64,000 bases of DNA, taken from Phialophora verrucosa. Taxonomy: Eukaryota; Ascomycota; Eurotiomycetes; Chaetothyriales; Herpotrichiellaceae. The notes under the pieces were generated by a model that worked only from the letters and a program-made list of their open reading frames with translations, searched no databases and was not told the DNA's origin. A program made the position numbers and the translations under genes. Below, in pieces: positions 54,113 through 64,000 of this stretch (position 1 is its first letter; every line of letters begins with the position of its first letter). The stretch is taken from contig MSED01000003.1 in the NCBI GenBank assembly GCA_002099365.1, forward strand, positions 558,001 to 622,000, written 5' to 3'.

Positions 54113-54421
54113 ATGGGCAACTGCATCTCCATGGGTCCCAACGAGGAGGATTTACGAATAGCGCGCTGCTACTACCACGCGAACAAATACCAACAGCGAG
54201 TCCACTACAGTAACCCACAGCCTGTGCGCGAGACCCAAGTCGATTCTTTTCAGTGGTCGCATCTATGTTTTACTAGCAGCCGACACTCGTCTAGGTGGAG
54301 ATCGAAGGATAGTCAAACTTCAACAATTATCGGGAAGCAAGTATCAGCTGAGGGCAGAGTAGGGCGAGAGCAAGGAAAGGCACCGTCTAAGGAAGAAGGC
54401 CGGATACGATCCGGTAGTTAG
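54113..54421 (+). CDS. Small MGNC protein A, predicted N-myristoylated (unknown function)
   Basis: Open frame of 102 residues in ATG context ACGATGGGC. It begins MGNCISMG: Gly2 for N-myristoylation after Met removal, Cys4 next to it for palmitoylation, Ser6 as preferred by N-myristoyltransferase. The first 45 residues (to RETQ) look protein-like; the rest is Ser/Lys/Arg-rich and might instead be read-through of an intron or 3' UTR. I do not recognise a family. A second gene 1.1 kb downstream starts with the same four residues and an identical ACGATGGGCAACTGC start context, which supports both as real. Inference only: membrane-attached small proteins. Confidence 0.45.
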   Translation: MGNCISMGPNEEDLRIARCYYHANKYQQRVHYSNPQPVRETQVDSFQWSHLCFTSSRHSSRWRSKDSQTSTIIGKQVSAEGRVGREQGKAPSKEEGRIRSGS

Positions 54422-55235
54422 GTCCAACTTTACTGTGCGAAGTTGAATATCTCCGGGCGCGGCGAAGATGTCCATGGTGGGTCTCCTAGCCTAGGCTACG
54501 TGAGATGCATTATATCAGCAATCGCTCAAACCCGCTCTCTATACCTTCGAATATCTGTTGGTAAGACCGCATCCTTCCGGCGCACGACCTTCAAACTATC
54601 AAGTCTAGTTGTCCGGACGTTCGAGGTCGAGAGCACAGAAACCCTACTACAATCGGAGGAGCGGTCTGGCTGGATGATTGGCAGAGGGAGCCCGGAGGGG
54701 TCTTTTTGTCCTCGATACCGAGCGATCGAAGGTATCTCCCGCTATGTGTCGCATAGATATCATAGGGAGCAAGGTCGAAGTGCTATCGTTGGTGAGTCTT
54801 ATCGTCCTGAATTTGAAATGGGCACCCACTAATCCCTGAGTAGTCCAGGGAAGGATTGCAACAGCTTTTACTCGGGACAAGAGAAGTACAAACTTGCGTG
54901 GACTTTCTTTGTTTGCGTTTGGGGCGCAGTGACACAGCAACGGCTTGGTGCACTCAACTAGCTCACCAGGTCCATTGATAGCTGTTTGACGGCTGCTTCT
55001 TTCGCCACTCATGTCGTATATCCTTTACAGCTGCCACTGTAAATGTTGCCACATATCGGGTGGCGCAATCCTGAGACTGTTTACTTAGGTGCAGGCTTCT
55101 TCTTTCCTTGCTTGCATACACATCTCAGTTTATCCAGTCTTCTCTTCACCAATTTCCTGTGAAACATCCAAACAGCTCTCGCAACCCACCAAGGCTGAAC
55201 AAACATTCAGACCGTGTACCCAAAGATCTCCTACG
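54422..55235. other. Spacer between the two small MGNC genes
   Basis: About 0.8 kb. Open frames on both strands have no domain; one of 130 codons at 54443-54832 starts with a non-ATG codon. The last 120 bases are pyrimidine-rich like the leader of the first MGNC gene. Confidence 0.4.
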
Positions 55236-55430
55236 ATGGGCAACTGCTATTCACGCGACTCCTGTAATCATGACTGTTGTCCACGATGTTGCCATTCTTG
55301 TGACGGCTCGGGATCGCTTAAACGTTCCTTGAGCAATACGACCGTATCTTCTGATTTCAGTCGAGTCTCGACGGTTCGAGCCAAAAGCAACAACTCCCTG
55401 CCGAGTGGATTGAGCTGGATCGGAATCTGA
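55236..55430 (+). CDS. Small Cys-rich MGNC protein B, predicted N-myristoylated (unknown function)
   Basis: Open frame of 64 residues starting MGNCYSRDS, again with Gly2, Cys4 and Ser6 in the arrangement favoured for myristoylation plus palmitoylation. Eight Cys fall in the first 22 residues (CNHDCCPRCCHSC), a pattern that could bind metal or be multiply palmitoylated. The second half is Ser-rich and disordered. The start context ACGATGGGCAACTGC is the same as in protein A, so the two may be diverged tandem copies. No family is recognised and no RNA evidence is available, so coding status is moderate. Confidence 0.5.
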   Translation: MGNCYSRDSCNHDCCPRCCHSCDGSGSLKRSLSNTTVSSDFSRVSTVRAKSNNSLPSGLSWIGI

Positions 55431-56132
55431 TCGCTAGGGCCCAGACCCGCAATCAAATTCGCCAGAAAGATTTGCTTGGCACTTCCGATTCCGAAGATAC
55501 ACAGTCTTGCCTGATTTTGTCCAAGGACTTTGGATAACCCTGTGTAGGAAGCAGGCATCTGAGGTCAGACATCGTCGCATCTACAGACGTCATGCGAACT
55601 GTGCCTGACACAACAGCGGCGTGGCTCCCAACGTCAATGGGTTAGCCAGCAGAGCAGTCGTGAGGGCATGATAATGGGGATATTACCGAAGTCGGCTATT
55701 ATTAACCGTCATATCGCCATGTAGGGCGCCGACTAAACTATCTCATCAAAACCACGCCCTGTTGTAGCACATCATAAGGCCGTGGTCAGCCGGGGATGTC
55801 AGTAACGAGGCTGGAAAGCCCAGGATCTCATTGGCCAAGGGGTGGTTGGGGCGGCGGGGGGCGGCAGGGGGGATCATGGGGTTGGGGCTCCTTGGCATGG
55901 GCGGATCTGCTAGTGAATGTTTGCTTCTCGTCGACTTTACTCACTGTACTGTCCATTTTCTCGCGCAGTAACATGAGAAACAACTGGTTTAGTCGCGCTT
56001 CAAACCTTGCGATCTTCTAATCCTTGCACTCAGCGCAGATCAATGCCTCTCACACTTGGAGCACATCAATGATCCCTCACGGACTGCTCATTCCTGGTTG
56101 AGTGCCTGTATGAAGCTTCAGGCGTCGCAAAG
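55431..56132. other. Spacer with a G-rich, quadruplex-like tract
   Basis: About 0.7 kb upstream of the orphan membrane protein gene. At 55848-55887 five runs of four or more G are separated by loops of 2-5 bases, enough to form a G-quadruplex on the plus strand. No gene is seen. Confidence 0.5.
55848..55887 (+). other. G-quadruplex-like tract
   Basis: Runs of 4, 6, 6, 4 and 4 G separated by loops of 4, 5, 5 and 2 bases on the plus strand. This meets the usual pattern for an intramolecular quadruplex. It lies about 250 bp upstream of the orphan membrane protein start. Confidence 0.65.
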
Positions 56133-58846
56133 ATGGGTCGACAAGCCCACCTTGCCCGTCTAGCCTTGGTAAGCAGCTTCTCCTAGAATTACTTGAAAGA
56201 CCTTGACAACTCCTTCCTCACACTTGTACCAGGGTGCTTTCTCCCGTCAATCCCAGCCTACCTTTAACGCTAACACCGATTCAACTTTGCTAACGTTGCG
56301 TCCCAGGGTAGATCACCATTCGACGCTCCATTGCAAGACGAAAATGGCGATCTCATTCTTGGACCAAATGTTCAACACGACACGGGCCGCAACTACATCC
56401 AGGACTTCGACAGTCGTGGCCATCCGAGAAATATTCGCTCTGAAATATCACGGCGGAGGCTTCTACGCGCTCAGAATGAAGCTCTCTATACCGTCGGCGT
56501 TGTCGTCAAGAAAGCTAAAGCAAATCGCTCACGGTGGCAAACAATGGACGATAAGCAGAAGTTTCGACTTGTGGTTGAAGAAAACACGGCCGGGGCCTAC
56601 CTTGGCCTTTCTGAGAGCATTCTGCAGAAGTTGTCGAGCTACTGGATACTGAACCTCAGGCAGCGCGTTTTGGTAAGCTCTTCGACCTAGACTTCATTCC
56701 AGTCGTTGACCTCTCTAGACCTACAAGTCCTATCTGAGACGGCCACTCCCGCAAATGATGTTGTCAGAATGGAAGACCGTGGGCGCTGGCTCGTTCTTGT
56801 TCGCCGGTATTTTCCCAGCTACCATTGCGAGGACCAGCCAGTATATCAGGTCGGCGCTGCTCCAAGAAGATACGTTTTCAAGATCGCCAGGTCGCCCATC
56901 CAGCCTTTTGCGACGCTCCGAGGTCGCCAGCACAATCGGCTATGCCAGGTAAAACTTCCCAAAAACCTTTGTCCGACTCGCTAACAATCTGAAGCCTGCA
57001 AATACTATGGTTTGCTATTGAATATTCTTTTCACGCTTCTGCTGTGCTACAAGGATTGTACATTCTTCCTTCCGGCTTTAGACCTTCCTTTCTCGCGATG
57101 ATCCCCTTCACGGATGTGAATTCACCGGGTAATGACATAGCACTAAACCAGAGCCAGTCGTGGTCGTCGTTGGCAACGGATCTGGCCATGTATATGCGCA
57201 ACCCGTTTGCCATAGCTATGGTCAGAGACCAGATCAGCAGTATCCTCTTTCCCAAACTCTACGTGTGGATGCGCGAACTCCTTGTCAAGCCTAATAGGCC
57301 AGATGCAGTATCCCTCCAGAGTGCAAGCGTGCAGCTACATATCGTTCCAGGAAAGGTCACGAGTGCGACTGCCCGGCGACTTGCCCTGGGCGAAGGAAAA
57401 GTCAGGGGACTGCTGGGTCGATGGCTTTCGAACTTGCTTTGGTTTTCGCTCAGTATCCTACATACGCAAAGAGTACCCATGGCGATCGAACTGAGCCCTG
57501 AAATCGAGGCGGAGTTGATTGGACGCAGCACCATGCACTATCATGTGTTGGTGCGCCAGGACCGTGAAAATGGCATTGCACGTGCCCCGAGGACGCTTCG
57601 CGTGATGGCTATCCGCGCCGCCTTTCACGATTTCAACCTCGACCCAGATTCCTCCATGGTCGACATCTTCGAACTGGCAGACGAGATGAGCTTATCGGGG
57701 TCGAGCCGAGCATCTACTTCGACTCCCGAGCCGCAAGATCTACCTCCACCTGAAGATGTTATGGCAGGCGCACGCAATATAGGCCAGAGCGCAATCGAGG
57801 CCGAAACAGAAATGCCCACGGGCACAGGCGAGCCTCCAGATGTTTTTCTCGCTGCAGGTGCGGTCGTTGGTGGCGATGAGGATGAGCGAGCAGCAAGCCT
57901 CGAAGTCCTTGATCGTGCTCTCGCTCCATTTGAAGACGTGGGAGATCCCGTGCGCCCCACTGCGGCTGGGGCTGAACCTCTTGTGGCGGGGCGAGTCTCT
58001 GCTGATCGCACGAATGCTGATGAACCGGATTATATCTCCATGGTATGGGGGGCTGACGTTGCTGCCATTTTTGAAGACGATACGGAACGTGAGAGAACCG
58101 TGGCTCAGGAGCCAGCTTTCCGCCCCGCCGTCCCGCTGGAGACACTACTTCAGCCTGCTCCAGCTCACATTTACCACTCGCCAGACATTGGGCCGGCATC
58201 TCCTGGCCAGCTTTCAGGAGCAGAACAAGCGCCACGTCAATCGCCTCCACCACCCGTTTCGACGCCAGACGATCAAGCACCAGATCCCCCCGCAAGTCAA
58301 CCAACGACACCACCATCACCGGTTCCTGGGATATCGCGAGCAATCAGTCTCCGTGAAATTGTTGGGCTGCGGCCAGCCCGCCGTCCAACAGTCTCAGACC
58401 AGCATGTTCCGACCTTCAGGGACGAGGTGAACCGTCGCCGTCAGGGATCTGATGCACACAATCAACGAGACGCAAACTTCGACACCTACCGCGTCACAAT
58501 CCTCTCCAACCATGCAGCCGAAGCTTTCGCGTACCACGCTACCTCGTTGGTAGAGTCAATCATACTCCTTCCCCTCGATGCTGTCTTCACGCGCTCCCTT
58601 GCGCGAAATTTCCTCGCTCGTCACCCCAATCAAGAGATCGCGCACACGGCGCCCTTAGTCGGCCAAATCTGGCCTCTCGGTCTCAGAGCACAGATGCAAA
58701 ATCTCACCGTTCCGCAGGAATTGCAATTCTGGGGGAATTTTATCATTACGATGGGAATGCAAGGGTTGATGAACTTTGCGATCTGGGCGGTTGGGACTAG
58801 GATTACGCTGAGGCTGGGTGAGAGATTTGGATGGGGGAATATTTGA
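56133..58846 (+). CDS. Orphan fungal multi-span membrane protein
   Basis: Four exons (56133-56168, 56307-56672, 56719-56948, 56995-58846) join in frame to 827 residues; the last junction (TATGCCAG / CCTGCAA) keeps phase and yields GYASLQILWFAIEYSFHAS. I do not recognise a family. Hydrophobic stretches near residues 140-160 (VGAGSFLFAGIFPATIA), 200-230 and 325-350 (NLLWFSLSILH), and close to the C-terminus (FIITMGMQGLMNFAIWAVG) suggest a membrane protein. A long acidic, Pro/Ser-rich segment lies between about 425 and 690. The C-terminal 120 residues (SNHAAEAFAYHATSLVESIILLPLDAVFTRSLAR) look the most conserved, and the LLPLDAVFTRSLAR form faintly recalls a mitochondrial-carrier-like element, which I would not rely on. 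The first exon of 12 codons is the least certain part. Confidence 0.75.
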
Positions 58847-59280
58847 AGATGGTGTAGAATGCAGAGAAAGCCTCGAGGAACCATATCTATATGTTGATTA
58901 GTGATACCCGGTTTCGTGGAAGAGCTGATGGCGAACAGCGAGGGAACCAGCCTGAGAGGAATTGTGAACCATTGTCCTCAATGTACGTTCTTAGGGCGAT
59001 GGACACCGCGGCGAGTTCTGTACCCGCAACAGGACAAAGTTGTCAATAACTACAGCAGAAACTCCGTATTGGTTGAATTCACCTACTCCTTCGACGCAGA
59101 ACGTGTGTTCCTGGAGTTCGACTGCCTCTCATTTTGGAGTGACTCGTTGCCTAGGGCGGTGCGCGAGGCTGAAAATCGGCCAATCATGTCACACAAGGCT
59201 TCCCCTGCGTTGAAATTATTTGAGATCCAAGAAAACACCAACCTGCGCACTTCGCACACTGAACAAGCGCTATCCAGATA
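58847..59280. promoter_or_regulatory. Intergenic/promoter region upstream of SAD1
   Basis: 434 bp between two plus-strand genes. A plus-strand frame ending at the SAD1 start codon is open but lacks similarity to the family. Nothing else is seen. Confidence 0.45.
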
Positions 59281-60981
59281 ATGTCAAAGCGAAAGTCTGA
59301 AGAGCCCTTGGAGGGTGTCTCTGCCGAGACATCTCCAGCTAGCAAAAAGGCGCGTTTTGAGGATGTGCCAGAAGAGGAACTGACTGCGAACGGTGATCTG
59401 GACACTGCTGTGCTTCCGAATAGGGCGGAAAAAGATGAAGTGGACTCAGATGTGGAAGATGACCGGATACCTGCTGCTCCTCTGCGGCAAAGTGCCCCCA
59501 CTGAAGGCTACGACGACCTCTACCTTGACACCATAAACCGATCCTTGCTTGACTTCGACTTTGAGAAGCTATGCTCCGTTACCCTTTCCAACATCAACAT
59601 CTATGCTTGCCTCGTGTGTGGGAAATACTTCCAGGGAAGAGGGCCGCAGTCGCAAGCATACCAACATGCTCTCGAGCTCGACCATCATGTCTTCATCAAC
59701 ATGGAGACGAAAAGGGTATACGTGCTCCCGGAGGGTTACGAAGTAAGGAACAAGAGTTTGGACGACATCAAGTACGTGGTGGATCCCAAGTACACCGCAG
59801 AGGAAGTCAAATTGCTGGACAAGGACCCGAAAGAGTCGACCGATCTTGCGAACAAGCGATACAGGCCCGGATTTATTGGGATGAACAACATCAAGGCCAA
59901 CGACTATCTGAATGTGGTAGTGCAGACTTTAGCCCATATCTCACCCTTGAGAGATTTCTTCCTCCTGCAACAGTTCCCTCTTACCGCAGCCCAATTACCA
60001 GTACGGTTCAGTACCCTGGTCCGTAAGCTGTGGAACTCAAGAGCATTTCGATCGCACGTATCGCCTCATGAGCTGTTGCAAGAGATTGCTCTGCGCTCGT
60101 CCAAACGATTCACTCTGACACAGCAGTCGGATCCCGTCGAATTACTGACATGGTTGCTCAACACTCTCCACAGTATGTTGGGTGGGTCACGAAAGGCCTT
60201 GTCATCTCCCATACACAGATGCTTCCAAGGCAAACTGAGGATGGAATCACAAGAGATCACGGCCAAGGCCGACACTACTGGCGACCGGCTGCGGTTCGAA
60301 GAGTCATCGAACATCAAAACGGACATACATCCGTATCTCATTCTAACGCTGGACCTGCCGCCTGTACCTCTCTTCCGGGACGCAGTCGAATCCAAAAACA
60401 TCATTCCACAAGTTCCTCTTACGACGTTGTTGCAGAAATACAACGGCCTCAATGCCATGGAGAGAGCAGCTCATCGGGTTCGACATCGACTGCTGCATCC
60501 AGTGCCGCCATACCTCATCTTCCACATCAAACGATTCAGCAAAAATAAATTTGTGGCCGAGAGAAATCCTACAATCGTGACGTTTCCTTCTCCGCGGGGG
60601 TTGGATATGTCTCCATATGTCGAGCCAAATCCATCGGTACATCCACCCGGAGAGCCTATTCTGTATGATATGGTTGCGAATGTCATCCTGGACACCACAT
60701 CTGTTGCCACCACTGGCGGCGAGGATACCAATGCAGCAGATGCGGCGAACATGGCTGTAGGAGCAGAAGGGTTGAGAGTAGCATGGAAAGTGCAGCTTAG
60801 AGATAAGGCTGCTGCTTATTCTCAGCGGAGTGATTTGCCTGAGTGGCTTGAGATACAGGATCTCTGGGTCCAGCGAGCAGAATCCGAGACGCTATTCACG
60901 AGAGAAGGATACCTCATGGTTTGGGAGCGACGGAGAGAGAAAAAGAAGGGCAAGCAGTCCAATGGTGTGAAATCGACATAG
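59281..60981 (+). CDS. SAD1: Sad1/USP39 tri-snRNP splicing factor (inactive ubiquitin hydrolase fold)
   Basis: Single exon, 566 residues. A disordered acidic leader (1-75) is followed by a ZnF-UBP finger (CSVTLSNINIYACLVCGKYFQGRG, then HALELDHHVF). A ubiquitin-hydrolase domain runs from about 198 (RPGFIGMNNIKANDYLNVVVQTL). The catalytic Cys of true USPs, in GNTCY, is replaced: here IKANDY, as in all Sad1/USP39 proteins. The protein is therefore a structural factor. It is needed for U4/U6.U5 tri-snRNP assembly in the nucleus. The domain continues to LRDKAAAYSQRSDLPEWLEIQDLWVQ. The start ATG is preceded by ATA and gives the expected length. The only alternative, an active deubiquitinase, is ruled out by the missing Cys. 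Confidence 0.95.
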   Translation: MSKRKSEEPLEGVSAETSPASKKARFEDVPEEELTANGDLDTAVLPNRAEKDEVDSDVEDDRIPAAPLRQSAPTEGYDDLYLDTINRSLLDFDFEKLCSVTLSNINIYACLVCGKYFQGRGPQSQAYQHALELDHHVFINMETKRVYVLPEGYEVRNKSLDDIKYVVDPKYTAEEVKLLDKDPKESTDLANKRYRPGFIGMNNIKANDYLNVVVQTLAHISPLRDFFLLQQFPLTAAQLPVRFSTLVRKLWNSRAFRSHVSPHELLQEIALRSSKRFTLTQQSDPVELLTWLLNTLHSMLGGSRKALSSPIHRCFQGKLRMESQEITAKADTTGDRLRFEESSNIKTDIHPYLILTLDLPPVPLFRDAVESKNIIPQVPLTTLLQKYNGLNAMERAAHRVRHRLLHPVPPYLIFHIKRFSKNKFVAERNPTIVTFPSPRGLDMSPYVEPNPSVHPPGEPILYDMVANVILDTTSVATTGGEDTNAADAANMAVGAEGLRVAWKVQLRDKAAAYSQRSDLPEWLEIQDLWVQRAESETLFTREGYLMVWERRREKKKGKQSNGVKST

Positions 60982-61246
60982 AGTGACGGCAAGCTAGTTC
61001 CAGATGTTTACTCTTGAAGTTATCATTAGCTTCTTCGAGTTTTTGGGTCCTCTAAAACCTCCTTGGGCCGCGGTCATTAGTTTGTCGTGCGACGGCGAGA
61101 ACGGCGATGAAGTCCGAAGAGTTGCAACTTGGGTGGAGCTCTTGATGTCGACGATCCTCAACCTTGCAATCGTGATAAGCTCTACAACGACTCCTTCCTG
61201 GGCATGACATACCATATAGTGAACATTTGCGCACTTCATAGGCACC

Positions 61247-62569
61247 ATGAAGCTCTTGTTGGGCTTCACCGCTGTGCTGTCGGTAATATGCACAGCCGTC
61301 GGCAACAGCGACGACCAACAGGCAATAACCGGCCAACCACTCGGAGAACAACATCTCGAGAATAAGAAGCTTTCGGACGTGATTACCGCCTCACCACTAC
61401 TCTCGCTTCACCGTGCAATCTGCGAAATCGAATCCATCACCGACAATGAACTTGCAGTCGGAGAACTCCTCACCTCGATCCTTGAAGCTCACAACTTCAC
61501 AGTCAAAAAACAAAGCGTGCCGCCGCCGAATGCAAACAATAGCACGAAAGACAGATTCAATGTCTACGCTTATCCGGATGTCTCGAAATATTCGGGCCCG
61601 GGAAGTCCACCTATTGATGAAGAGCATGCGACGACGAAACCGAAAGTTCTATTATCATCACACATCGACACCGTACCACCACATATCCCATATTCATTAT
61701 CGCTTCCCAAATCCGGGTCTTGGCCCAAGGACATCCTCATCTCCGGCCGTGGCACCGTCGATGACAAAGCTTGCGTAGCAGTGCAACTCCAGACGGCATT
61801 AGATCTGCTTTCGAGCGGAGAGATCTCGCCCGCAGACGTGGCTCTGCTGTTCGTGGTCGGCGAGGAAAAGCGCGGCGACGGCATGCGCGCGTTCTCCGAC
61901 TCCAAACTCTACAAGGCGAGCAACAGCGGCTACAAGGCCATCTTGTTCGGCGAACCTACAGAAGGGAAACTCGCCGCTGGACACAAGGGCATTGAAATGC
62001 TCACGCTCAAGGCTCATGGCAAGGCGGCGCACAGCGGATATCCGTGGCTGGGACGCAGTGCAAACTCGATGATCCTACCTGCTTTGACGGTGCTGGATGC
62101 GTTGGGGGACATTCCGGAGGCCGAGGGGGGGTTGCCTCGCAGCGACAAGTACGGAAAATCCACAGTGAATATAGGGTACATGCAGGGCGGGGTGGCAGGG
62201 AATGTGGTTCCAGAATACGCCATGGCAGATGTCACGTTCCGGCTTGCGGGCGGTACGGTGTCAGAGGTGCGGGAGATTGTCACGCGTGCCATTCGAAAGG
62301 TCGATCCTGAGGGATTGTTGGAGTTGGAGTTCAGCCAGGGATATGGGCCCATTCCATTGGATGCGGACGTCAAAGGATTCGATACCATCACCGTGAATTA
62401 CGGGACAGATGTTCCCAATCTACAGGTCGAGGAGGGAGTTAAGAGGTATCTCTACGGGCCAGGGAGCATTCTCGTGGCCCATGGGAGAAATGAAGGTTTG
62501 ACGGTTGGAGATATGGAGGATGCATTGGCCGGATATAAGAAGCTGGTCAAGCATGCATTGGAGTTGTAG
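61247..62569 (+). CDS. Secreted/vacuolar M20-family metallocarboxypeptidase
   Basis: Single exon, 440 residues. MKLLLGFTAVLSVICTAVGN is a signal peptide, so the protein enters the secretory route. M20 dizinc ligands are visible: LLSSHIDTVPP (His and Asp, about 138-148), GRGTVDDKAC (bridging Asp about 170), VVGEEKRGDG (Glu pair about 205) and a late VAHGRNEGLTV (His). The dimerisation domain insert begins at GHKGIEMLTLKAHGKAAHSGYP. The family releases C-terminal residues or cleaves small peptides; fungal annotation often reads 'probable carboxypeptidase'. NNST (about 88) is a possible glycosylation site. Length is normal. Acetylornithine deacetylase is unlikely because of the signal peptide. 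Confidence 0.93.
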   Translation: MKLLLGFTAVLSVICTAVGNSDDQQAITGQPLGEQHLENKKLSDVITASPLLSLHRAICEIESITDNELAVGELLTSILEAHNFTVKKQSVPPPNANNSTKDRFNVYAYPDVSKYSGPGSPPIDEEHATTKPKVLLSSHIDTVPPHIPYSLSLPKSGSWPKDILISGRGTVDDKACVAVQLQTALDLLSSGEISPADVALLFVVGEEKRGDGMRAFSDSKLYKASNSGYKAILFGEPTEGKLAAGHKGIEMLTLKAHGKAAHSGYPWLGRSANSMILPALTVLDALGDIPEAEGGLPRSDKYGKSTVNIGYMQGGVAGNVVPEYAMADVTFRLAGGTVSEVREIVTRAIRKVDPEGLLELEFSQGYGPIPLDADVKGFDTITVNYGTDVPNLQVEEGVKRYLYGPGSILVAHGRNEGLTVGDMEDALAGYKKLVKHALEL

Positions 62570-62860
62570 ACACATGAGATGAGTTGAACGATAACAAGTC
62601 TGCCTCTTTCGAAGAATCTATTTGATCGGAACTGTAGTCTGTACGTGACGGCCGGTCCACCAGCCCGCGAGCCGCCCACGACACGAGAGCCATGCCAAGA
62701 CATTTCCACGCTAAACCTCATCCAGATCACACAATCGGTAAACATTCCCCACGAAAAGTTCAAACTGCGCACCAAACTGGGCTACGAGTGAGACCTCAAT
62801 CCCATCCGTCGAGTGACTTTTCTACAACCCTCCTTTCGCCAGCAACCCCCATCCTTCAAG
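62570..62860. promoter_or_regulatory. Promoter of the eL36 ribosomal protein gene
   Basis: 291 bp between the peptidase stop and the ribosomal protein start, with a pyrimidine-rich tract (TTTCTACAACCC) just before the ATG as is common in ribosomal protein genes. No gene. Confidence 0.5.
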
Positions 62861-63513
62861 ATGGCGAAAGAACGCACCGAGAAGTCCGGCGTCATCGTCG
62901 GCTTGAACAAAGGCCATGTAAGACGAAGATCCCCAACCCCGATTCATCCATCCATCTGTCCACGCTCAATCCCCCTCAGCCGAGCGATGAACGCACCACT
63001 ATCTGGCCTTCTTCACTCCTTCTCTCATCCCAAAATCCACTGACACAAGAGCCATCCAGAAAGTCACGCCCCTGACCCCCAAACCGCGCATCTCCCGCCG
63101 CAAGGGCGCCCTGTCCAAACGCACAGCCTTCGTCCGCGAAATTGTCAAGGAAGTCGCCGGCCTGGCTCCCTACGAACGCCGAGTCATCGAACTCCTCCGG
63201 AACAGCAAGGACAAGCGCGCAAGGAAGTTGGCCAAGAAGAGAGTACGTTTCCTTCTCATGTTATTTTGCCTTCTTAAAAATGCCCTCCTCGACTTTTCCA
63301 GTTGAACGATCGGACCCGAGCACAACTCATGGTGGCGAGGTGTGATGAAGTGGGGGCCCAGAAGGAACGCCAGAGTAGAGACAAGTTCATTTTCGGACCG
63401 GAGACTAACATGTTTTCTTTACTTTCCAGCTCGGTACATTCGGCCGCGCGAAGAGGAAGGTCGACGAGCTGACACGCGTGATCGCCGAGGCGAGGAGAAC
63501 TGGTGCCCATTAA
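62861..63513 (+). CDS. RPL36: 60S ribosomal protein eL36
   Basis: Three exons (62861-62917, 63060-63242, 63430-63513; introns 142 and 187 nt) give 107 residues, the usual eL36 length. The spliced protein starts [23 protein letters not shown] and runs through [53 protein letters not shown] to the C-terminal EARRTGAH. It is a structural protein of the large ribosomal subunit. The first introns of fungal ribosomal protein genes are often long, as here. In intron 2 an earlier acceptor-like CCAG at about 63301 would give a protein without family similarity, so the acceptor at 63429 is used. Confidence 0.97.
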
Positions 63514-64000
63514 ACTCCGCTTCACTAGCTCACTCGCTCCATCGTCTTGTTCATCCGAAGGTTCAAATGCAGTGGAACGGAACGGACGTGTGAATGCAGA
63601 CTGTTCTACTAGATGCGGGAGGTCACGGAAGATGCGAAATGGGAGATGGGAGTCGGCGGCGGTGGTGGTGGTGCAGATGAGGAATCAACACATGGCATGG
63701 GCGAGGCACAGCATGGCACACGGCATGGAAGACGTTTCAGCAATGCAATGCAAAGCAATGCCTGAAAATTTGAAAAAACTACCCTTTTTTCCTCTGAGGT
63801 CGGTATTCGAGACTCCAGCGACTACAAGTCTCTTGAGCCGGATGGGGTGGGATGACTCGACTCGGCTCAGTCTCTACCCCGGAGAGGCGTGGAGGAGGCT
63901 TTCTTGCTATGAAGTGAGGCCATTCAAGTCAGTGCACGCGCGCGAAGGGGCGGGCTGGCTGCCTGGCGCTCGACAAGTAAGCAGAAAACCAAAATGAATC
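63514..64000. other. 3' flank at the right edge
   Basis: 487 bp after eL36 up to the window edge. Contains GGTGGTGGTG and GCATGGCACA-like short repeats and several GCAATGC words. A 164-codon frame is open but is out of frame with eL36 and shows no domain. Nothing else is recognised. Confidence 0.5.

Noticed and set aside
54443..54832. 130-codon frame between the two MGNC genes
   Set aside because: Non-ATG start and no family signal; unlike the MGNC frames it has no second copy supporting it.
62918..63429. C/D-box snoRNA hosted in the eL36 introns
   Set aside because: Intron 2 has a C-box-like GTGATGA but no CTGA D box after it; intron 1 has CTGA but only an imperfect C box and no terminal stem.

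Overview
The window is nuclear DNA of a filamentous ascomycete (Pezizomycotina). Genes are dense, lie on both strands, and carry 0-9 short introns of about 45-190 nt with fungal branch-point sequences. The gene set includes Zn2Cys6 regulators, a Ste6-type exporter, a DUF3328/UstYa protein, INSIG, IRE1 and Snu13. A eurotiomycete is my guess; the order is not resolved. The left edge cuts into a gene and the right edge is non-coding. I placed splice sites by reading donor/acceptor pairs that keep frame and restore family motifs; none has RNA support here.

Left block (1-16 kb), mostly housekeeping: the tail of a nucleolar Dnt1-like protein, eIF2-gamma, Snu13, a WD40-cyclophilin (PPWD1/Cyp15 type), a divergent UstYa-like membrane protein, a four-exon Ste6-type ABC exporter, and a PBDC1/Ypl225w-type eEF1A chaperone.

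Central block (16-41 kb), the most interesting part: a contiguous catabolic cluster of ten genes. It holds an acyl-CoA carboxylase biotin subunit, an acyl-CoA dehydrogenase, a Zn2Cys6 regulator, the carboxyltransferase subunit, an acyl-CoA ligase, a fused HMG-CoA lyase/enoyl-CoA hydratase, an AtuA (DUF1446) protein, an SMP-30 lactonase-like protein, a second Zn2Cys6 regulator and a Dal5-type MFS transporter. In order, these enzymes can activate a beta-methyl-branched acid, desaturate it, carboxylate the gamma-methyl group, hydrate the glutaconyl-CoA and cleave the product. That is the logic of leucine/isovalerate breakdown (Liu) and of bacterial acyclic terpene utilisation (Atu). The dehydrogenase and the fusion protein end in SKL, the ligase in ARL and the carboxyltransferase in ARI. 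This suggests a peroxisomal pathway rather than the usual mitochondrial one. The presence of AtuA favours an isoprenoid acid such as citronellate or geranate as substrate, but the sequence does not prove the substrate.

Right block (42-64 kb): an INSIG protein tail-to-tail with an HD-domain hydrolase, an LYAR-type zinc finger protein, IRE1 (the unfolded-protein-response kinase/RNase), CCT2, a gene-poor stretch with two small proteins both starting MGNC (predicted acylated), an orphan 827-residue membrane protein, the catalytically dead splicing factor Sad1/USP39, a secreted M20 metallopeptidase and ribosomal protein eL36.
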